Source: Solidesulfovibrio sp. (GTDB lineage: Bacteria > Desulfobacterota > Desulfovibrionia > Desulfovibrionales > Desulfovibrionaceae). Taken from it: a stretch of DNA of 64,000 nt. This document shows positions 37,887 to 49,738 of the stretch, piece by piece. The stretch's first letter is position 1; each line of letters starts with the position of its first letter. A program made the position numbers and the translations under genes. Below the pieces are notes generated by a model, which saw nothing but the letters and a program-made list of their open reading frames with translations, had not been told where the DNA came from and searched no databases. The stretch spans positions 372,001-436,000 of the forward strand of contig NZ_JBCFBA010000001.1 of assembly GCF_038562415.1 (NCBI RefSeq), written 5' to 3'.

Positions 37887-38705
37887 ATGGTCAAATGGAT
37901 GCGACATTTCCCGCCGCCTTCCCGGCGCTCCCACTGCACACGGAACCTCGCCCGCGTCCTGGCCGCATCGCTGACGGCCCTGGTCGTGGTGTTTCTCGCG
38001 GCCGCCCCTTCGCAGGCCAGGAAAACGAATTCCCCGCCGAACGCGGCCAAGGCGGAGCCGGCCAAGGCCTTGCGCCCGGGCGGCCCCGATACCGCCGCCC
38101 CGTCCGCGGCCGTTCCCCGAAAGATTCTGCTGGTGGGCGACTCCTTCGCCCTGGGCCTGGGCCTCACCCTGCCCCAGTCCCTGAGCCGGCAGGGGGAGGT
38201 CGCCCTGGCCAATCGGGGCAAGGTCTCCAGCGGACTCAACTCGCCCCAGTTCTACGATTGGGAGAAGGCGCTGGCCGAATTCCTCGCCGCCGAGAAACCG
38301 GACGCCTTGGTGGTGATGCTTGGCGGCAACGACGCCAAAAACGGTCGGGGCACGCCCCAATGGGCCCAGGATTTCACGGCCAAGGCCGGACGGTTCCTGG
38401 AAATCGCCGGCCGCCACGGCGTGCGGGTCTACTGGATCGGCCTGCCGCCCATGCGCGAAAAATCCTACAGCCAGCGGGCCTGGACCGCCAACGAGGCCAT
38501 GCGCTCCGCCTGTAGCGGTGCGTCCTCGTGCCGCTTCATCGAATCCTGGGACCTCTTTGCCGATGCGGCCGGCCGGTTTAGCGCCAAGAAAACCGTCTCC
38601 GGCAAGGCCGTATCCCTTCGCGGCAAGGACGGCGTCCATTTCACCACGGCCGGCTGCCGCCTCCTGACGGACCGCATCGTCACGGCCATGGCCACGCCCC
38701 GCTAA
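37887..38705 (+). CDS. SGNH/GDSL-like periplasmic esterase or acetyltransferase, DUF459-type (first of three)
   Basis: The 272-residue precursor has an N-terminal export signal (LARVLAASLTALVVVFLAAA) and the SGNH blocks: KILLVGDSFALGLGLTLPQS (nucleophile Ser 86), DALVVMLGGNDAKNG, VRVYWIGLPPM and DGVHFTTAGCRLL (catalytic Asp/His). DUF459 proteins act on envelope glycans as O-acetyl esterases or transferases. It starts 42 bases after the flippase gene. ATG 37899 is an alternative start. Its blocks are closely shared with the next gene. Confidence 0.84.
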   Translation: MVKWMRHFPPPSRRSHCTRNLARVLAASLTALVVVFLAAAPSQARKTNSPPNAAKAEPAKALRPGGPDTAAPSAAVPRKILLVGDSFALGLGLTLPQSLSRQGEVALANRGKVSSGLNSPQFYDWEKALAEFLAAEKPDALVVMLGGNDAKNGRGTPQWAQDFTAKAGRFLEIAGRHGVRVYWIGLPPMREKSYSQRAWTANEAMRSACSGASSCRFIESWDLFADAAGRFSAKKTVSGKAVSLRGKDGVHFTTAGCRLLTDRIVTAMATPR

Positions 38706-38758
38706 CCCCCGACGGCCGCTACGCCACATCCTCAACCCCGTTAGCATAGCCACGGCCC

Positions 38759-39943
38759 ATGAGCTGGAAAAAAGCCTGCCTCGTATACCTCATCGCTCTG
38801 GTCGTCGCGGCCATGGCCAACATCGAGAAGGTCTCGGTCTGGGTCGACGACCATCTGGCCGATGGCCCGGCCCCGGCCGTCGCCCGGCAGGTCCGCCACG
38901 CCCGCAACCTCTGGCGCGAATCCGGCCTCGGCCCGGCCTCCAAGGCCCTGGACTGCGCCCTGGCCCCCTATTTCGACGAAACCTACAAGAACGCCCTGGC
39001 CTGCCGCGACGCCCCCGCTTCCGAGGCCGAGGCCCTGGCCCTCAAAAACCGCCTCGACCCCAACCAGCCGGTGCTCAAGGCCGACATCCCCGTGGACACC
39101 GACGATCTGCTGGCCGCCCTGGCGCCGCCGCGCCCGTCCCTGGCCGCCGAGGACGGCCAGGAGACCCCGGCCGCAACCCCGCATCCGGCCGCGCCGGCCA
39201 CGGCCCCCGCCACGGCCGGAACCGAGGCGGCCGCGCCAAGCCTTGGCGCGGCCAAGCTGCCCGCGCCGCGCAAGCTGCTGGTGGTGGGCGACTCCCTGGC
39301 CATCGGGCTGTCCCTGTCGCTGCGGCGCAGCGTGGCCGAACTGGAAAACCTCGAACTCATCGAGGAGGGCAAGGTCTCAAGCGGCCTGGCCAACCCCAAG
39401 TACTACGACTGGGGCCGGGCGCTTCGTGTCTTTCTCGACAAATACAAGCCCGACGTCGTGGTGGTCATGATGGGGGCCAACGACGCCAAGTACATCAACC
39501 TCAACGAAAAGCCCCGGCCGGCCGGCAGTCCCAACAAGACCTGGCCCGAGGTCTTTTCCATGCGCGTCGAGAATTTCCTCGAGGCCATGCAGGAACGGGG
39601 CGTGCGCAACTACTGGATCGGCCTGCCCATCATGGGCGAGCCCTCCTACGCCAGGCAGGCCGAGGTCATGAACGACATCGTCAAGACCGAGTGCGGCCGG
39701 TTCTCCACCAGCCGCTACCTCGACACCTGGACGCTGTTGGCCGACGACCAGGGCAACTATTCGACGTTTTTGCCCAATGAAAAGGGCGTGAAAATCAAGG
39801 TCCGGGCCAACGACAAGGTGCATTTCACCGTGGCCGGCGGCGATATCCTGGCCCAATCCTTCCTGTCGACCATTGGCAAGGACATGGACCTGCGCCGCAA
39901 GACCCCGGGCTCGCCCCCGGTCGCGCCGCCCCGCGCGCCGTAG
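38759..39943 (+). CDS. SGNH/DUF459-type envelope protein (second of three), membrane anchored
   Basis: The 394-residue protein has one N-terminal membrane helix (KKACLVYLIALVVAAMANIE), a helical stalk, an Ala/Pro-rich linker and a C-terminal SGNH domain: KLLVVGDSLAIGLSLSLRRS, VVVVMMGANDAKYINLNEKP, VRNYWIGLPIMGEPSYARQA and DKVHFTVAGGDILAQS. The stalk contains DETYKNALACRDAP. It probably works in the periplasm on a surface glycan. It follows the first SGNH gene by 53 bases and resembles a duplicate with a different anchor. Confidence 0.85.
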   Translation: MSWKKACLVYLIALVVAAMANIEKVSVWVDDHLADGPAPAVARQVRHARNLWRESGLGPASKALDCALAPYFDETYKNALACRDAPASEAEALALKNRLDPNQPVLKADIPVDTDDLLAALAPPRPSLAAEDGQETPAATPHPAAPATAPATAGTEAAAPSLGAAKLPAPRKLLVVGDSLAIGLSLSLRRSVAELENLELIEEGKVSSGLANPKYYDWGRALRVFLDKYKPDVVVVMMGANDAKYINLNEKPRPAGSPNKTWPEVFSMRVENFLEAMQERGVRNYWIGLPIMGEPSYARQAEVMNDIVKTECGRFSTSRYLDTWTLLADDQGNYSTFLPNEKGVKIKVRANDKVHFTVAGGDILAQSFLSTIGKDMDLRRKTPGSPPVAPPRAP

Positions 39944-40084
39944 CCGACGCGTCCCCGTGCCTGCGCCGCGCCAGCCCGCAACCGGGCGCGGCTCCCGGCA
40001 CAACCGCGAAGGGCCGTTGCCTCCACCGGCCGACAAAGGCATTTTGCGCAAATCGCCGGGAACTTCCCGGCGCGACCAGACCAG

Positions 40085-41230
40085 ATGGGCATCTCCAGCA
40101 TGGCATACCGGCGCCCCCGCCCCGCCCCTCCCCGGCATCCCCGGCCCCGAAACGGGCGGCTTCGCGCCGTAAGGCTCCGTCGCGTCCTGGCCGGCCTGCT
40201 GTGCTGCCTGAGCCTTGTCGCCGCGGCCTGTCGCGGCGAGGAAAGCAAGGCGCCCGAAACACCGGCGACCTCCGTCGCGCCCACCGACGTCTTCTCCCGG
40301 CGCGCTCCCGACATGCCCCGGCCAGGGGCCACGCGCGTTCTGGTCATCGGCGATTCCCTGTCCATAAGCCTCGGCGAGCAGCTCGAACGGGCCCTGTCCG
40401 GCGCGCCGGGCCTCGACTTCGCCCGGGACGGCACCCGCTCCACCGGGCTTACCCGCCCGGAACTCCTGGACTGGCCGGTCCGCCTGCGCGAGCGGGTCGC
40501 CCGGGAAGCGCCGGATATCCTGATCGTCATGCTCGGCGCCAACGACGTCATGCCCGTGGACGCCCCGGACGGCTCGCGCGTCTATTTCGAAAACCCGGCC
40601 TGGCCCGAGGCCTATGCCGCCAAGGCGAGAACCCTGGTGGACATCGCCCGCCAGGCCGCCCCCCGCACCCGTGTCTACTGGGTCGGCGTGCCGTCCATGG
40701 GCGAGGCCTCCCTGGCCGGCGGGGTCCGGCGGGTCAACGCCGCCCTCTCCGCCATGTGCGCCGCCGCGCCCGGTTGCCGGTTCATCGACACCGCCGCCGC
40801 CTTTTCCGATCCCGAGGGCCGCTTCAGCCGCCACGGCCGCGACGCGGCCACGGGCGAAAGCCTGCTGCTGCGCACGGCCGACGGCGTGCACCTGACCGAC
40901 GGCGGCGCCAAGCTTCTGGCCGGCACGGTCCTGGCCGCCATCAGCGGCGGCGAAACGCTGCCTGGGAGCGCCGGCGCCGACGAACTGCGCGCCTTCGCCC
41001 GGGACGTGCGCCCGGTGGCCGACCCGGCCCCTGCGGCGCCCCCGGCCCCGCCCGTGGCCAAGGTCAGGCTCTCGGGCAAAGTCTATGCGGTGAAAAAAGG
41101 CGACACCCTCACCAGCATCGCCAGAAAGCTGGGCGTGCCGGCCGCCGACCTGGCCGCCGCCAATCCGGGCGTGGACTCCACCCGCCTGTCCCTGGGCCAG
41201 AGCCTGCGCCTGCCGGCCAAACGGCGATAG
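40085..41230 (+). CDS. SGNH/DUF459-type envelope protein with C-terminal LysM (third of three)
   Basis: The 381-residue protein has a hydrophobic export segment ending in Cys (VLAGLLCCLSLVAAACRGEE, possibly a lipoprotein), an SGNH domain with VLVIGDSLSISLGEQLERAL, DILIVMLGANDVMPVDAPDG, RVYWVGVPSMGEASLAGGVR and DGVHLTDGGAKLL, and a C-terminal LysM domain YAVKKGDTLTSIARKLGVPA. LysM binds peptidoglycan or related glycans, so this copy is likely cell-wall bound. Start uncertain: ATG 40100 is also in frame. It is the most divergent of the three copies. Confidence 0.84.
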   Translation: MGISSMAYRRPRPAPPRHPRPRNGRLRAVRLRRVLAGLLCCLSLVAAACRGEESKAPETPATSVAPTDVFSRRAPDMPRPGATRVLVIGDSLSISLGEQLERALSGAPGLDFARDGTRSTGLTRPELLDWPVRLRERVAREAPDILIVMLGANDVMPVDAPDGSRVYFENPAWPEAYAAKARTLVDIARQAAPRTRVYWVGVPSMGEASLAGGVRRVNAALSAMCAAAPGCRFIDTAAAFSDPEGRFSRHGRDAATGESLLLRTADGVHLTDGGAKLLAGTVLAAISGGETLPGSAGADELRAFARDVRPVADPAPAAPPAPPVAKVRLSGKVYAVKKGDTLTSIARKLGVPAADLAAANPGVDSTRLSLGQSLRLPAKRR

Positions 41231-41263
41231 TACCGTTTCCCCAAGGGAATCGGCACCAACCAG

Positions 41264-41293
41264 GCCGGAATACCTGTTTTTAAAAATTCCGGC
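41264..41293. terminator. Hairpin between convergent SGNH and hybrid kinase genes
   Basis: GCCGGAAT (41264-41271) and ATTCCGGC (41286-41293) form an eight-base-pair stem with a loop containing TTTTTAAAAA. It lies 33 bases after the SGNH stop and touches the 3' end of the kinase gene, so it may stop transcripts from both sides. Confidence 0.45.
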
Positions 41294-41296
41294 GTA

Positions 41297-44320
<3,024 letters not shown>

Positions 44321-44571
44321 CGGGATAACCATCCGTCCCGGCAACGGCCGCGTCCCGGGAAGCCAGGCCCTTCCCGGCCGACGCGCGAGGGCGGTCGGGA
44401 ACGCCCCCCGGCCACGCCGGATTTCGCCGTGATGATTCCCGAAATAGCATGTTTATCGCCAAAGACAAACCCGGGAAAGCCGCCGGCGACACCTGGCCGG
44501 GCGGACATCGCCCAGGGACGGGACGCCGTGATCGAAGCGACGCCCGTACGGCCGCCTTCCGGGCGACAGCC

Positions 44572-45933
44572 CTATTCCTCGCCGTATTTCTTCAGTTTCT
44601 TGTGCAGCGTCGCCCGGGTGATGCCGAGCACCCGGGCCGTCTCGCTCTTGTTGCCGGCGCAGGAGGCAAGGGTGGCCAGGATGACCTCGCGCTCCACGTC
44701 GTCCAGGGGTCGCCCGGCGAGCCCATTGGCTCCGGCCGGCTCAAGGAGGGCCTCGGCCGCCAGTACCGCCTCGCACAAGGGCAGTTCGCGCTCGCTGACG
44801 TATTCCCCGACCGACAGGATCACGGCCCGCTCCACGGCGTTTTCCAGCTCCCGCACGTTGCCGGGCCAGGGGCAGCGCACGAGATGATCCATGGCCGATG
44901 GCGTGAACCCCTTGATGCGCTTGCGGTTTTTCTCGGCGAAATGCGTGAGGAAATGTTGGGCCAGAAGCGGGATGTCCTCGGCGCGCTCGCGAAGCGGCGG
45001 CACGAGCACGGACACGACGTTGAGGCGGTAGTAGAGGTCTTCCCGGAAGCGGCCGGCCTCGACCTCCTTTTTGAGGTCGCGGTTGGTGGCGGCCAGGATG
45101 CGCACGTCGACGCCGATGGGCTTGTCACCGCCCACGCGCTGGATCTCGCGCTCCTGGATGACGCGCAGGAGCTTGGCCTGGATGGGCTGGGCGATCTCGC
45201 CGATCTCGTCGAGGAAGATCGAGCCCTTGTCCGCGGCCATGAACCGCCCTTCGCGGCGCTTCTCGGCCCCGGTGAAGGCCCCCTTCTCGTGGCCGAACAG
45301 CTCGGATTCGAGCAGGGTTTCGCTTAAGGCGGCGCAGTTGACGGCCACGAGCGGCCCGCCGGCCCGGGCGCTGCCGGCGTGGATGGCCCGGGCCACCAGC
45401 TCCTTGCCCGTGCCGGATTCGCCCGTGACCAGCACCGTGGCCTCGGTGGGGGCGACCATGCCGATCAAGGTAAAAAGCTCGCGCATGGCCTTGCTGGCGC
45501 CGATGATCTCCGGCCCGGGCACGCCCGTGGCCAGCTTGCGGCGCAGCGTTTCGTTCTCGGCGGCCAGGCGCATGTGATCGAGGGCCCGGCTCAGGGTCAG
45601 GCGCAGCACGTCGAGGTCGAGCGGCTTGGTCAGGTAGTCGTAGGCCCCGGTCTTGAGCGCCGAAACCGCCGTCTCCACCGACGAATAGGCCGTCATGATG
45701 ATGACCGGCACGGCCGGGTTGTACTCCCGGATGCGCGCGAGGGCCTCCATGCCGCCCATGCCGGCCATGCGCACGTCGAGCAGCACCGCGTCGTAGGCCT
45801 TGCCGCGCACCATGGCCACGGCCTGTTCCCCGTCCGTGGCGCCCTGCGGGGCGTAGCCCCAGCCGGACAGCACCGTGCGCAGCATGGACAGGTGTCCGGG
45901 GTCGTCGTCAACCACGAGTATTTTCGCCTGCAT
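44572..45933 (-). CDS. zraR: Sigma-54-dependent response regulator, ZraR/AtoC-like
   Basis: The 453-residue protein has a receiver (ILVVDDDPGHLSMLRTV, VLLDVRMAGMGG, LTKPLDLD), an AAA+ sigma-54 activator domain with Walker A TGESGTGKELVARAIH, the sigma-54 contact loop ESELFGHEKGAFTGA and ILAATNRDLKKEVEAGRFRE, and a Fis-type helix-turn-helix (GNKSETARVLGITRATLHKK). It should activate sigma-54 promoters when phosphorylated by the kinase encoded just upstream, whose last 26 bases overlap this gene. A perfect sigma-54 promoter at 47934-47949 is a likely target (inference). Confidence 0.94.
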   Translation of the reverse strand: MQAKILVVDDDPGHLSMLRTVLSGWGYAPQGATDGEQAVAMVRGKAYDAVLLDVRMAGMGGMEALARIREYNPAVPVIIMTAYSSVETAVSALKTGAYDYLTKPLDLDVLRLTLSRALDHMRLAAENETLRRKLATGVPGPEIIGASKAMRELFTLIGMVAPTEATVLVTGESGTGKELVARAIHAGSARAGGPLVAVNCAALSETLLESELFGHEKGAFTGAEKRREGRFMAADKGSIFLDEIGEIAQPIQAKLLRVIQEREIQRVGGDKPIGVDVRILAATNRDLKKEVEAGRFREDLYYRLNVVSVLVPPLRERAEDIPLLAQHFLTHFAEKNRKRIKGFTPSAMDHLVRCPWPGNVRELENAVERAVILSVGEYVSERELPLCEAVLAAEALLEPAGANGLAGRPLDDVEREVILATLASCAGNKSETARVLGITRATLHKKLKKYGEE

Positions 45934-47722
45934 CCTTTTCTCCGTTGCCGCCGTTTCCCGAGGCCCGGGGGAGGGAGACCGTGGCCAGGGTGCCGCCCTC
46001 GGGCCTGGCGGTCAGCACGATCTCCCCGCCGTGGGCCACGACGATCTTGTGGGCGATGGGCAGCCCCAGGCCCGTGCCCCGGGCCTTGGTGGTATAATAG
46101 GGATCGAAGATCCGGTCCCGGTCGGCGGCGTCGATGCCGCCGCCGTCGTCGGCCACGGACACGAAGGCCCGCCCGTCCGGGGCGACCCCCGTGGCCAGGC
46201 GCATGACGCCGCCGGCCTCCATGGCCTGGATGGCGTTTATGCACAAATTGAGCAGGGCCTGGACCAGCCGGTCGGGGTCGGCCGCCACCTCGGGCCCGTC
46301 GGTGACGCCGGCCAGGTCCACGGTCACGCCCTTGGCCACGGCGTCGGGCCGGGTCAGGCGGGCGGCGTGGCCGGCCAGGTCGGACAGGCGCACCGGCCGG
46401 CGCCGCAGGTCCGAGGGCCGGGCGAATTCGATCAGTTCCGAAATGACGCGGTTGAGGCGATCCACCTCGCGGACCATGACGTCGGCGGCCTGCCGGTCCT
46501 CGCTGCCCGGGGCGAACTTGGCCCCGAAATAGGCGGCGTAGCCCCGGATGGAACTCAAGGGGTTTCTGATCTCGTGGGCCACGCCGGCGGCCAGGTTGCC
46601 CACGGCGGCGAGCTTTTCGCGCCGCCGCACCTCGGCCTCCAGCCGGCGCACCTCGCGCAGGTCGCGCAGCACCACCAGGGAGCCGACGGAGGTCCCCTCC
46701 TCGGTGGCCACCGAAGAGACGGACACGCCCAAGGGGGCCGGCGGGCCGCCGCCCAGGCCGATGTCCATCTCGCGCTCGCCGGCCCAGGCCCGCTCCAGCA
46801 GGCCCGACGGCAGCACCGCGTCCACGGGCCGGCCGGCGAGCCCCCCCGGGGCCACGCCGGCCAACGCCTCGGCCGCGCCGTTGGCCATGGCCACCGTGCC
46901 GTCCGGGGCCACGAGCAGCAGCCCGGCCGGCATGGCCGCCACCACTTCCGAGGCCAGCGCCGTGGTATGGCGCAGGGCCTTTTTCTGGGCCCGGTAGCTC
47001 TGGGCCCAGAACAGGGCCAGCACGCCGCCAAGCCCCAGCACCAGCAGTACCGCCGCCGTGGTCAGGGTGTTTTGCAGGTCGGCCCGGCGGGCGGCCTCGA
47101 TGGGGGCCACGTCGAGGCCCACGAAGATGTCCAGGGGCACGCCGCGCAGGTCCCGCCGTTGCCCCGGCGTCTCGCAGTCCTCGGCGCAGAAAAAGGACTT
47201 GTCCTGGATCGGCGGGTGCATGCGCATGCCATGGGGACCGCGCCCCACGGCCGAGGGCACGAAGCGCCGGTAGACCAGAAACGATTGCCGGCCGTTGCCC
47301 TCCTCCTGGGCCAGGCGCCACTTTTCCGAGGACTCGGGGGCCAGGCCGGCCATGACGTCGGGGGCGAACAGCTCCTGGCCGATGCGCGAGGGGTCGTTGT
47401 GGGCCACGATCCTGCCGCCGGCGTCGGTGACGGCCAGGTAGAAGATGCCGGGCTGGTTGGCCATCTCCTCGAGCAGGTGCTGCAGGCGGACGTCGGCGCC
47501 GAAGCCGCCGCGCATGCCGGTGCGGGTGCCGGCCTCGAAGGCCTTGATGAGCGCCGCGCCCTTTTCCAGCAGCAGTTGGGTCATGTACTGCTTTTCCCGG
47601 CCCAGGTCGATGACGGCCATGGCCACCACCACCGCCGCCAGGATGCCGGCCGCACCGATGACGAGCAAGGGCGACGAGGCCCCGCCGAAAGGATTCTTGT
47701 TGCGGAAAAAACGCATGTCCAT
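45908..47722 (-). CDS. zraS: Two-component sensor histidine kinase, ZraS-like
   Basis: The 604-residue protein has two membrane helices (about 18-40 and 225-247) flanking a periplasmic sensor with IFYLAVTDAGGRIVAHNDPS, typical of ZraS/HydH. The sensor also has MHPPIQDKSFFCAEDCETPG with His and Cys that could bind metal. A PAS region, HisKA with GVAHEIRNPLSSIRGYAAYF, and an ATPase domain with NLCINAIQAMEAGG, DDGGGIDAADRDRI and GTGLGLPIAHKIV follow. ZraS senses zinc or envelope stress in enterobacteria; the signal here is unproved. Start ATG 47722 or 47716. Confidence 0.92.
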   Translation of the reverse strand: MDMRFFRNKNPFGGASSPLLVIGAAGILAAVVVAMAVIDLGREKQYMTQLLLEKGAALIKAFEAGTRTGMRGGFGADVRLQHLLEEMANQPGIFYLAVTDAGGRIVAHNDPSRIGQELFAPDVMAGLAPESSEKWRLAQEEGNGRQSFLVYRRFVPSAVGRGPHGMRMHPPIQDKSFFCAEDCETPGQRRDLRGVPLDIFVGLDVAPIEAARRADLQNTLTTAAVLLVLGLGGVLALFWAQSYRAQKKALRHTTALASEVVAAMPAGLLLVAPDGTVAMANGAAEALAGVAPGGLAGRPVDAVLPSGLLERAWAGEREMDIGLGGGPPAPLGVSVSSVATEEGTSVGSLVVLRDLREVRRLEAEVRRREKLAAVGNLAAGVAHEIRNPLSSIRGYAAYFGAKFAPGSEDRQAADVMVREVDRLNRVISELIEFARPSDLRRRPVRLSDLAGHAARLTRPDAVAKGVTVDLAGVTDGPEVAADPDRLVQALLNLCINAIQAMEAGGVMRLATGVAPDGRAFVSVADDGGGIDAADRDRIFDPYYTTKARGTGLGLPIAHKIVVAHGGEIVLTARPEGGTLATVSLPRASGNGGNGEKDAGENTRG

Positions 47723-47747
47723 GCTCGTGGGTTCGCGGCCATGTCTG

Positions 47748-47805
47748 TTTTTTGGACACGACCGTTCATTATTTATACGACTTTCACCGGCACCTGTCCA
47801 GAAAA
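47748..47805. promoter_or_regulatory. Inverted repeat, candidate ZraR-type enhancer site
   Basis: TTTTTTGGACA (47748-47758) and TGTCCAGAAAA (47795-47805) form an inverted repeat matching at 10 of 11 positions, with centres 47 bases apart. They lie about 130-190 bases upstream of the sigma-54 promoter, a normal distance for an enhancer-binding protein, and next to the zraS start, which would allow autoregulation. Confidence 0.55.
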
Positions 47806-47933
47806 GCGACGCCGCCGGTTTCCGGCGCCCCGTGGCGCGGGATGGCGGGCCGGCGGTTGCATGCCCCGTTCCAAGGCCTCGGCCGGCCTCCTGCCGGAAA
47901 CGGCGTCGGCCATGGGCCCTGGCCCCTTGACGT

Positions 47934-47949
47934 TGGCATATGGATTGCT
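47934..47949 (+). promoter_or_regulatory. Sigma-54 promoter of the DUF2318/ABC operon
   Basis: TGGCATA-TGGA-TTGCT matches the sigma-54 consensus TGGCAYR-N4-TTGCW at every specified position. It is 88 bases upstream of the DUF2318 start, with a sigma-54 activator gene encoded divergently beside it. Confidence 0.85.
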
Positions 47950-48036
47950 ATTTCCAGGCCTGAAATCCACACCAAACAAGTCATGTTTAAACCCGGCCGG
48001 CCGTGCCGCAACCCCAACGGAAAGGAAGAACCCCGC

Positions 48037-48519
48037 ATGCCCCATCCCGTACGTTCCAAACTCCTGGCGAGCGCCAGCCTGGCCGCCTGTCTCGCCCTGG
48101 CCGCGCTTTTCAGCCTGCCCGAGCCGGCCGGCGCCCTGCTCGGCCTGTTTTCCGACACCAAGACCCTTTCGCCGACAGGCGACACGGTGACCATCCCCCT
48201 GGCCGAGGTGTCCGACGGCAAGGCCCATTTCTACGCCCTGACGGCCGGGGGCAAGGAAGTGCGCTTTTTCGCGGTCAAAACCGCCGACGGCAAGGTGCGC
48301 ACGGCCTTCGACGCCTGCGACGTCTGCTATCCCGAGAAGAAGGGCTACCGCCAGGAAGGGGAATTCATGGTCTGCGTCAACTGCGGCCGCCGCTTCCATG
48401 TCAGCAAGATCGGCGAGGTCCACGGCGGCTGCAATCCCGCGCCCCTGGCCTCGGCCGTCGACGGGGACGGCCTGCGCCTGTCCATGGCCGCCCTGACCGC
48501 CGGCGTGACGTACTTCTAA
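48037..48519 (+). CDS. DUF2318 Cys-rich exported protein
   Basis: The 160-residue protein has an export signal (LLASASLAACLALAALFSLP) and the DUF2318 core: VRTAFDACDVCYPEKKGYRQ, then VCVNCGRRFHVSKIGEVHGG and CNPAPL, giving a CxxC pair, a second CxxC and a late Cys. Such proteins occur beside Ftr1/P19-type iron uptake and FtsX-type ABC genes and are thought to handle iron or electrons outside the membrane. AAGGAAG precedes the ATG. It is first in an operon with the permease and ATPase. Confidence 0.87.
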   Translation: MPHPVRSKLLASASLAACLALAALFSLPEPAGALLGLFSDTKTLSPTGDTVTIPLAEVSDGKAHFYALTAGGKEVRFFAVKTADGKVRTAFDACDVCYPEKKGYRQEGEFMVCVNCGRRFHVSKIGEVHGGCNPAPLASAVDGDGLRLSMAALTAGVTYF

Positions 48520-48546
48520 CGGCCCGCCCCGGCCGCAACGAGGACC

Positions 48547-49716
48547 ATGCCCTTGAACATCCTGACGATCCCCCTGCGCAACCTGCGCCGCAAGCTGCCC
48601 CGCACCCTGCTGATGGTGGCGGTTTTCTCCATCGGCGTGGCTTCGGTCACGGCCCTGCTCGAACTGTCCAAGGCCGTGGGCGAGAGCCTGGAGGAGAAAC
48701 TGGCCGCCTACGGGGCCAACATCCTGGTGAGCCCCAAAACCGAGACCCTGTCCGTGAGCTACGGCGGCCTGGCCCTGGGCGACGTGTCCGTGGACATCCG
48801 CTCCCTGAAGGAAGGCGAGACGCTGGCCGCCATCCGCGGCATCCACCACAAGGACCGCCTCAGCGCCGTGGCCCCGAAATTCACCCTGCTGACCAAGGTG
48901 GGCGACACGCCCGTGGGCGTGATCGGCGTGGATTTCGACCAGGAGATGCGCATCAAGAGCTACTGGCACGAAACGGCCGGCACCCTCACCCCCGGCGAGG
49001 GGGAGCTTGTGGCCGGCGCGCAGGCGGCGGCGCGCCTGGGCCTTGGGCCCGGCGACACGGTCACCATCAAGGGGCAGCCGTTTACCGTGGCCGGGGTGCT
49101 CGGCGAGACGGGCTCGGGCGACGACGGCGTGCTTTTCACCGACATCCACGCCCTGCAACGGGCGGCTGGCCAGCCGGACCGCGTCCATTTCGTGGAAGTG
49201 GCGGCCTTGTGCTCCGGCTGCCCCATCGAGGACATCACGGCCCAAATCGCGGCCAGCCTGCCCGGCACGGACGTCAAGGCCATGGGGCAGGTGGTCAAGA
49301 GCCGCATGATGACGGTGGATTTTGTCAAACGCCTGGCCCTGGCCGTTTCGGGCGTCATCCTGCTGACGGCCTGCGTCATGATCGGGCTGTCGGTTTTCTC
49401 CTCGGTCAACGAGCGCAAAAACGAGATCGGCTTGCTGCGCGCCCTGGGCTATTCCAAGGGGGCCATCTTCACGCTCATGAGCCTGGAGGGGGTGGTGCTG
49501 GGGCTTTTGGCGGCCGTGGCCGGCCAGGCGGCGGGATTCGCCGCCAGCTTCAAGCTCATGGCCCTGCTCGACCTCGGCGGCGCGGTGCCCAGCTTCGAGG
49601 CGGGGCAATTCGCGGCCGTGTTCGCGGCCGTGGCCCTGCTCTCGGCCCTGGCCTCGCTGCCGCCGGCCCTTTCGGCGGCGCGCATCGAGCCGTCCCAGGC
49701 GCTGGTCATGCTCTAA
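48547..49716 (+). CDS. FtsX/MacB-type ABC transporter permease
   Basis: The 389-residue protein has the FtsX-like plan: one N-terminal helix (TLLMVAVFSIGVASVTALLE), a large extracytoplasmic domain (about 45-265, with ALCSGCPIED bearing a CxxC), and three C-terminal helices with VNERKNEIGLLRALGYSKGA, the loop contacting the ATPase. Family members couple ATP hydrolysis to work in the periplasm rather than classical import. The arrangement DUF2318-permease-ATPase resembles modules linked to iron acquisition systems. Substrate not known. Confidence 0.88.
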   Translation: MPLNILTIPLRNLRRKLPRTLLMVAVFSIGVASVTALLELSKAVGESLEEKLAAYGANILVSPKTETLSVSYGGLALGDVSVDIRSLKEGETLAAIRGIHHKDRLSAVAPKFTLLTKVGDTPVGVIGVDFDQEMRIKSYWHETAGTLTPGEGELVAGAQAAARLGLGPGDTVTIKGQPFTVAGVLGETGSGDDGVLFTDIHALQRAAGQPDRVHFVEVAALCSGCPIEDITAQIAASLPGTDVKAMGQVVKSRMMTVDFVKRLALAVSGVILLTACVMIGLSVFSSVNERKNEIGLLRALGYSKGAIFTLMSLEGVVLGLLAAVAGQAAGFAASFKLMALLDLGGAVPSFEAGQFAAVFAAVALLSALASLPPALSAARIEPSQALVML

Positions 49717-49738
49717 CCCGCCGGAACAAGGAGCCTTC

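Larger units (their letters stand above)
47723..48036. other. Divergent control region between zraS and the DUF2318 operon (314 bases)
   Basis: The region holds an inverted repeat near the zraS side (47748-47758 and 47795-47805) and a sigma-54 promoter (47934-47949) pointing to the DUF2318 gene. The stretch between them is GC-rich with no convincing ORF, and the first 70 bases are comparatively AT-rich. Confidence 0.6.

Noticed and set aside
36213-38753. A long antisense frame (846 residues) across gmhB, flippase and SGNH genes
   Set aside because: Composition is Gly/Gln/Arg-rich shadow sequence without motifs, while the plus-strand genes show clear families and overlapping starts.
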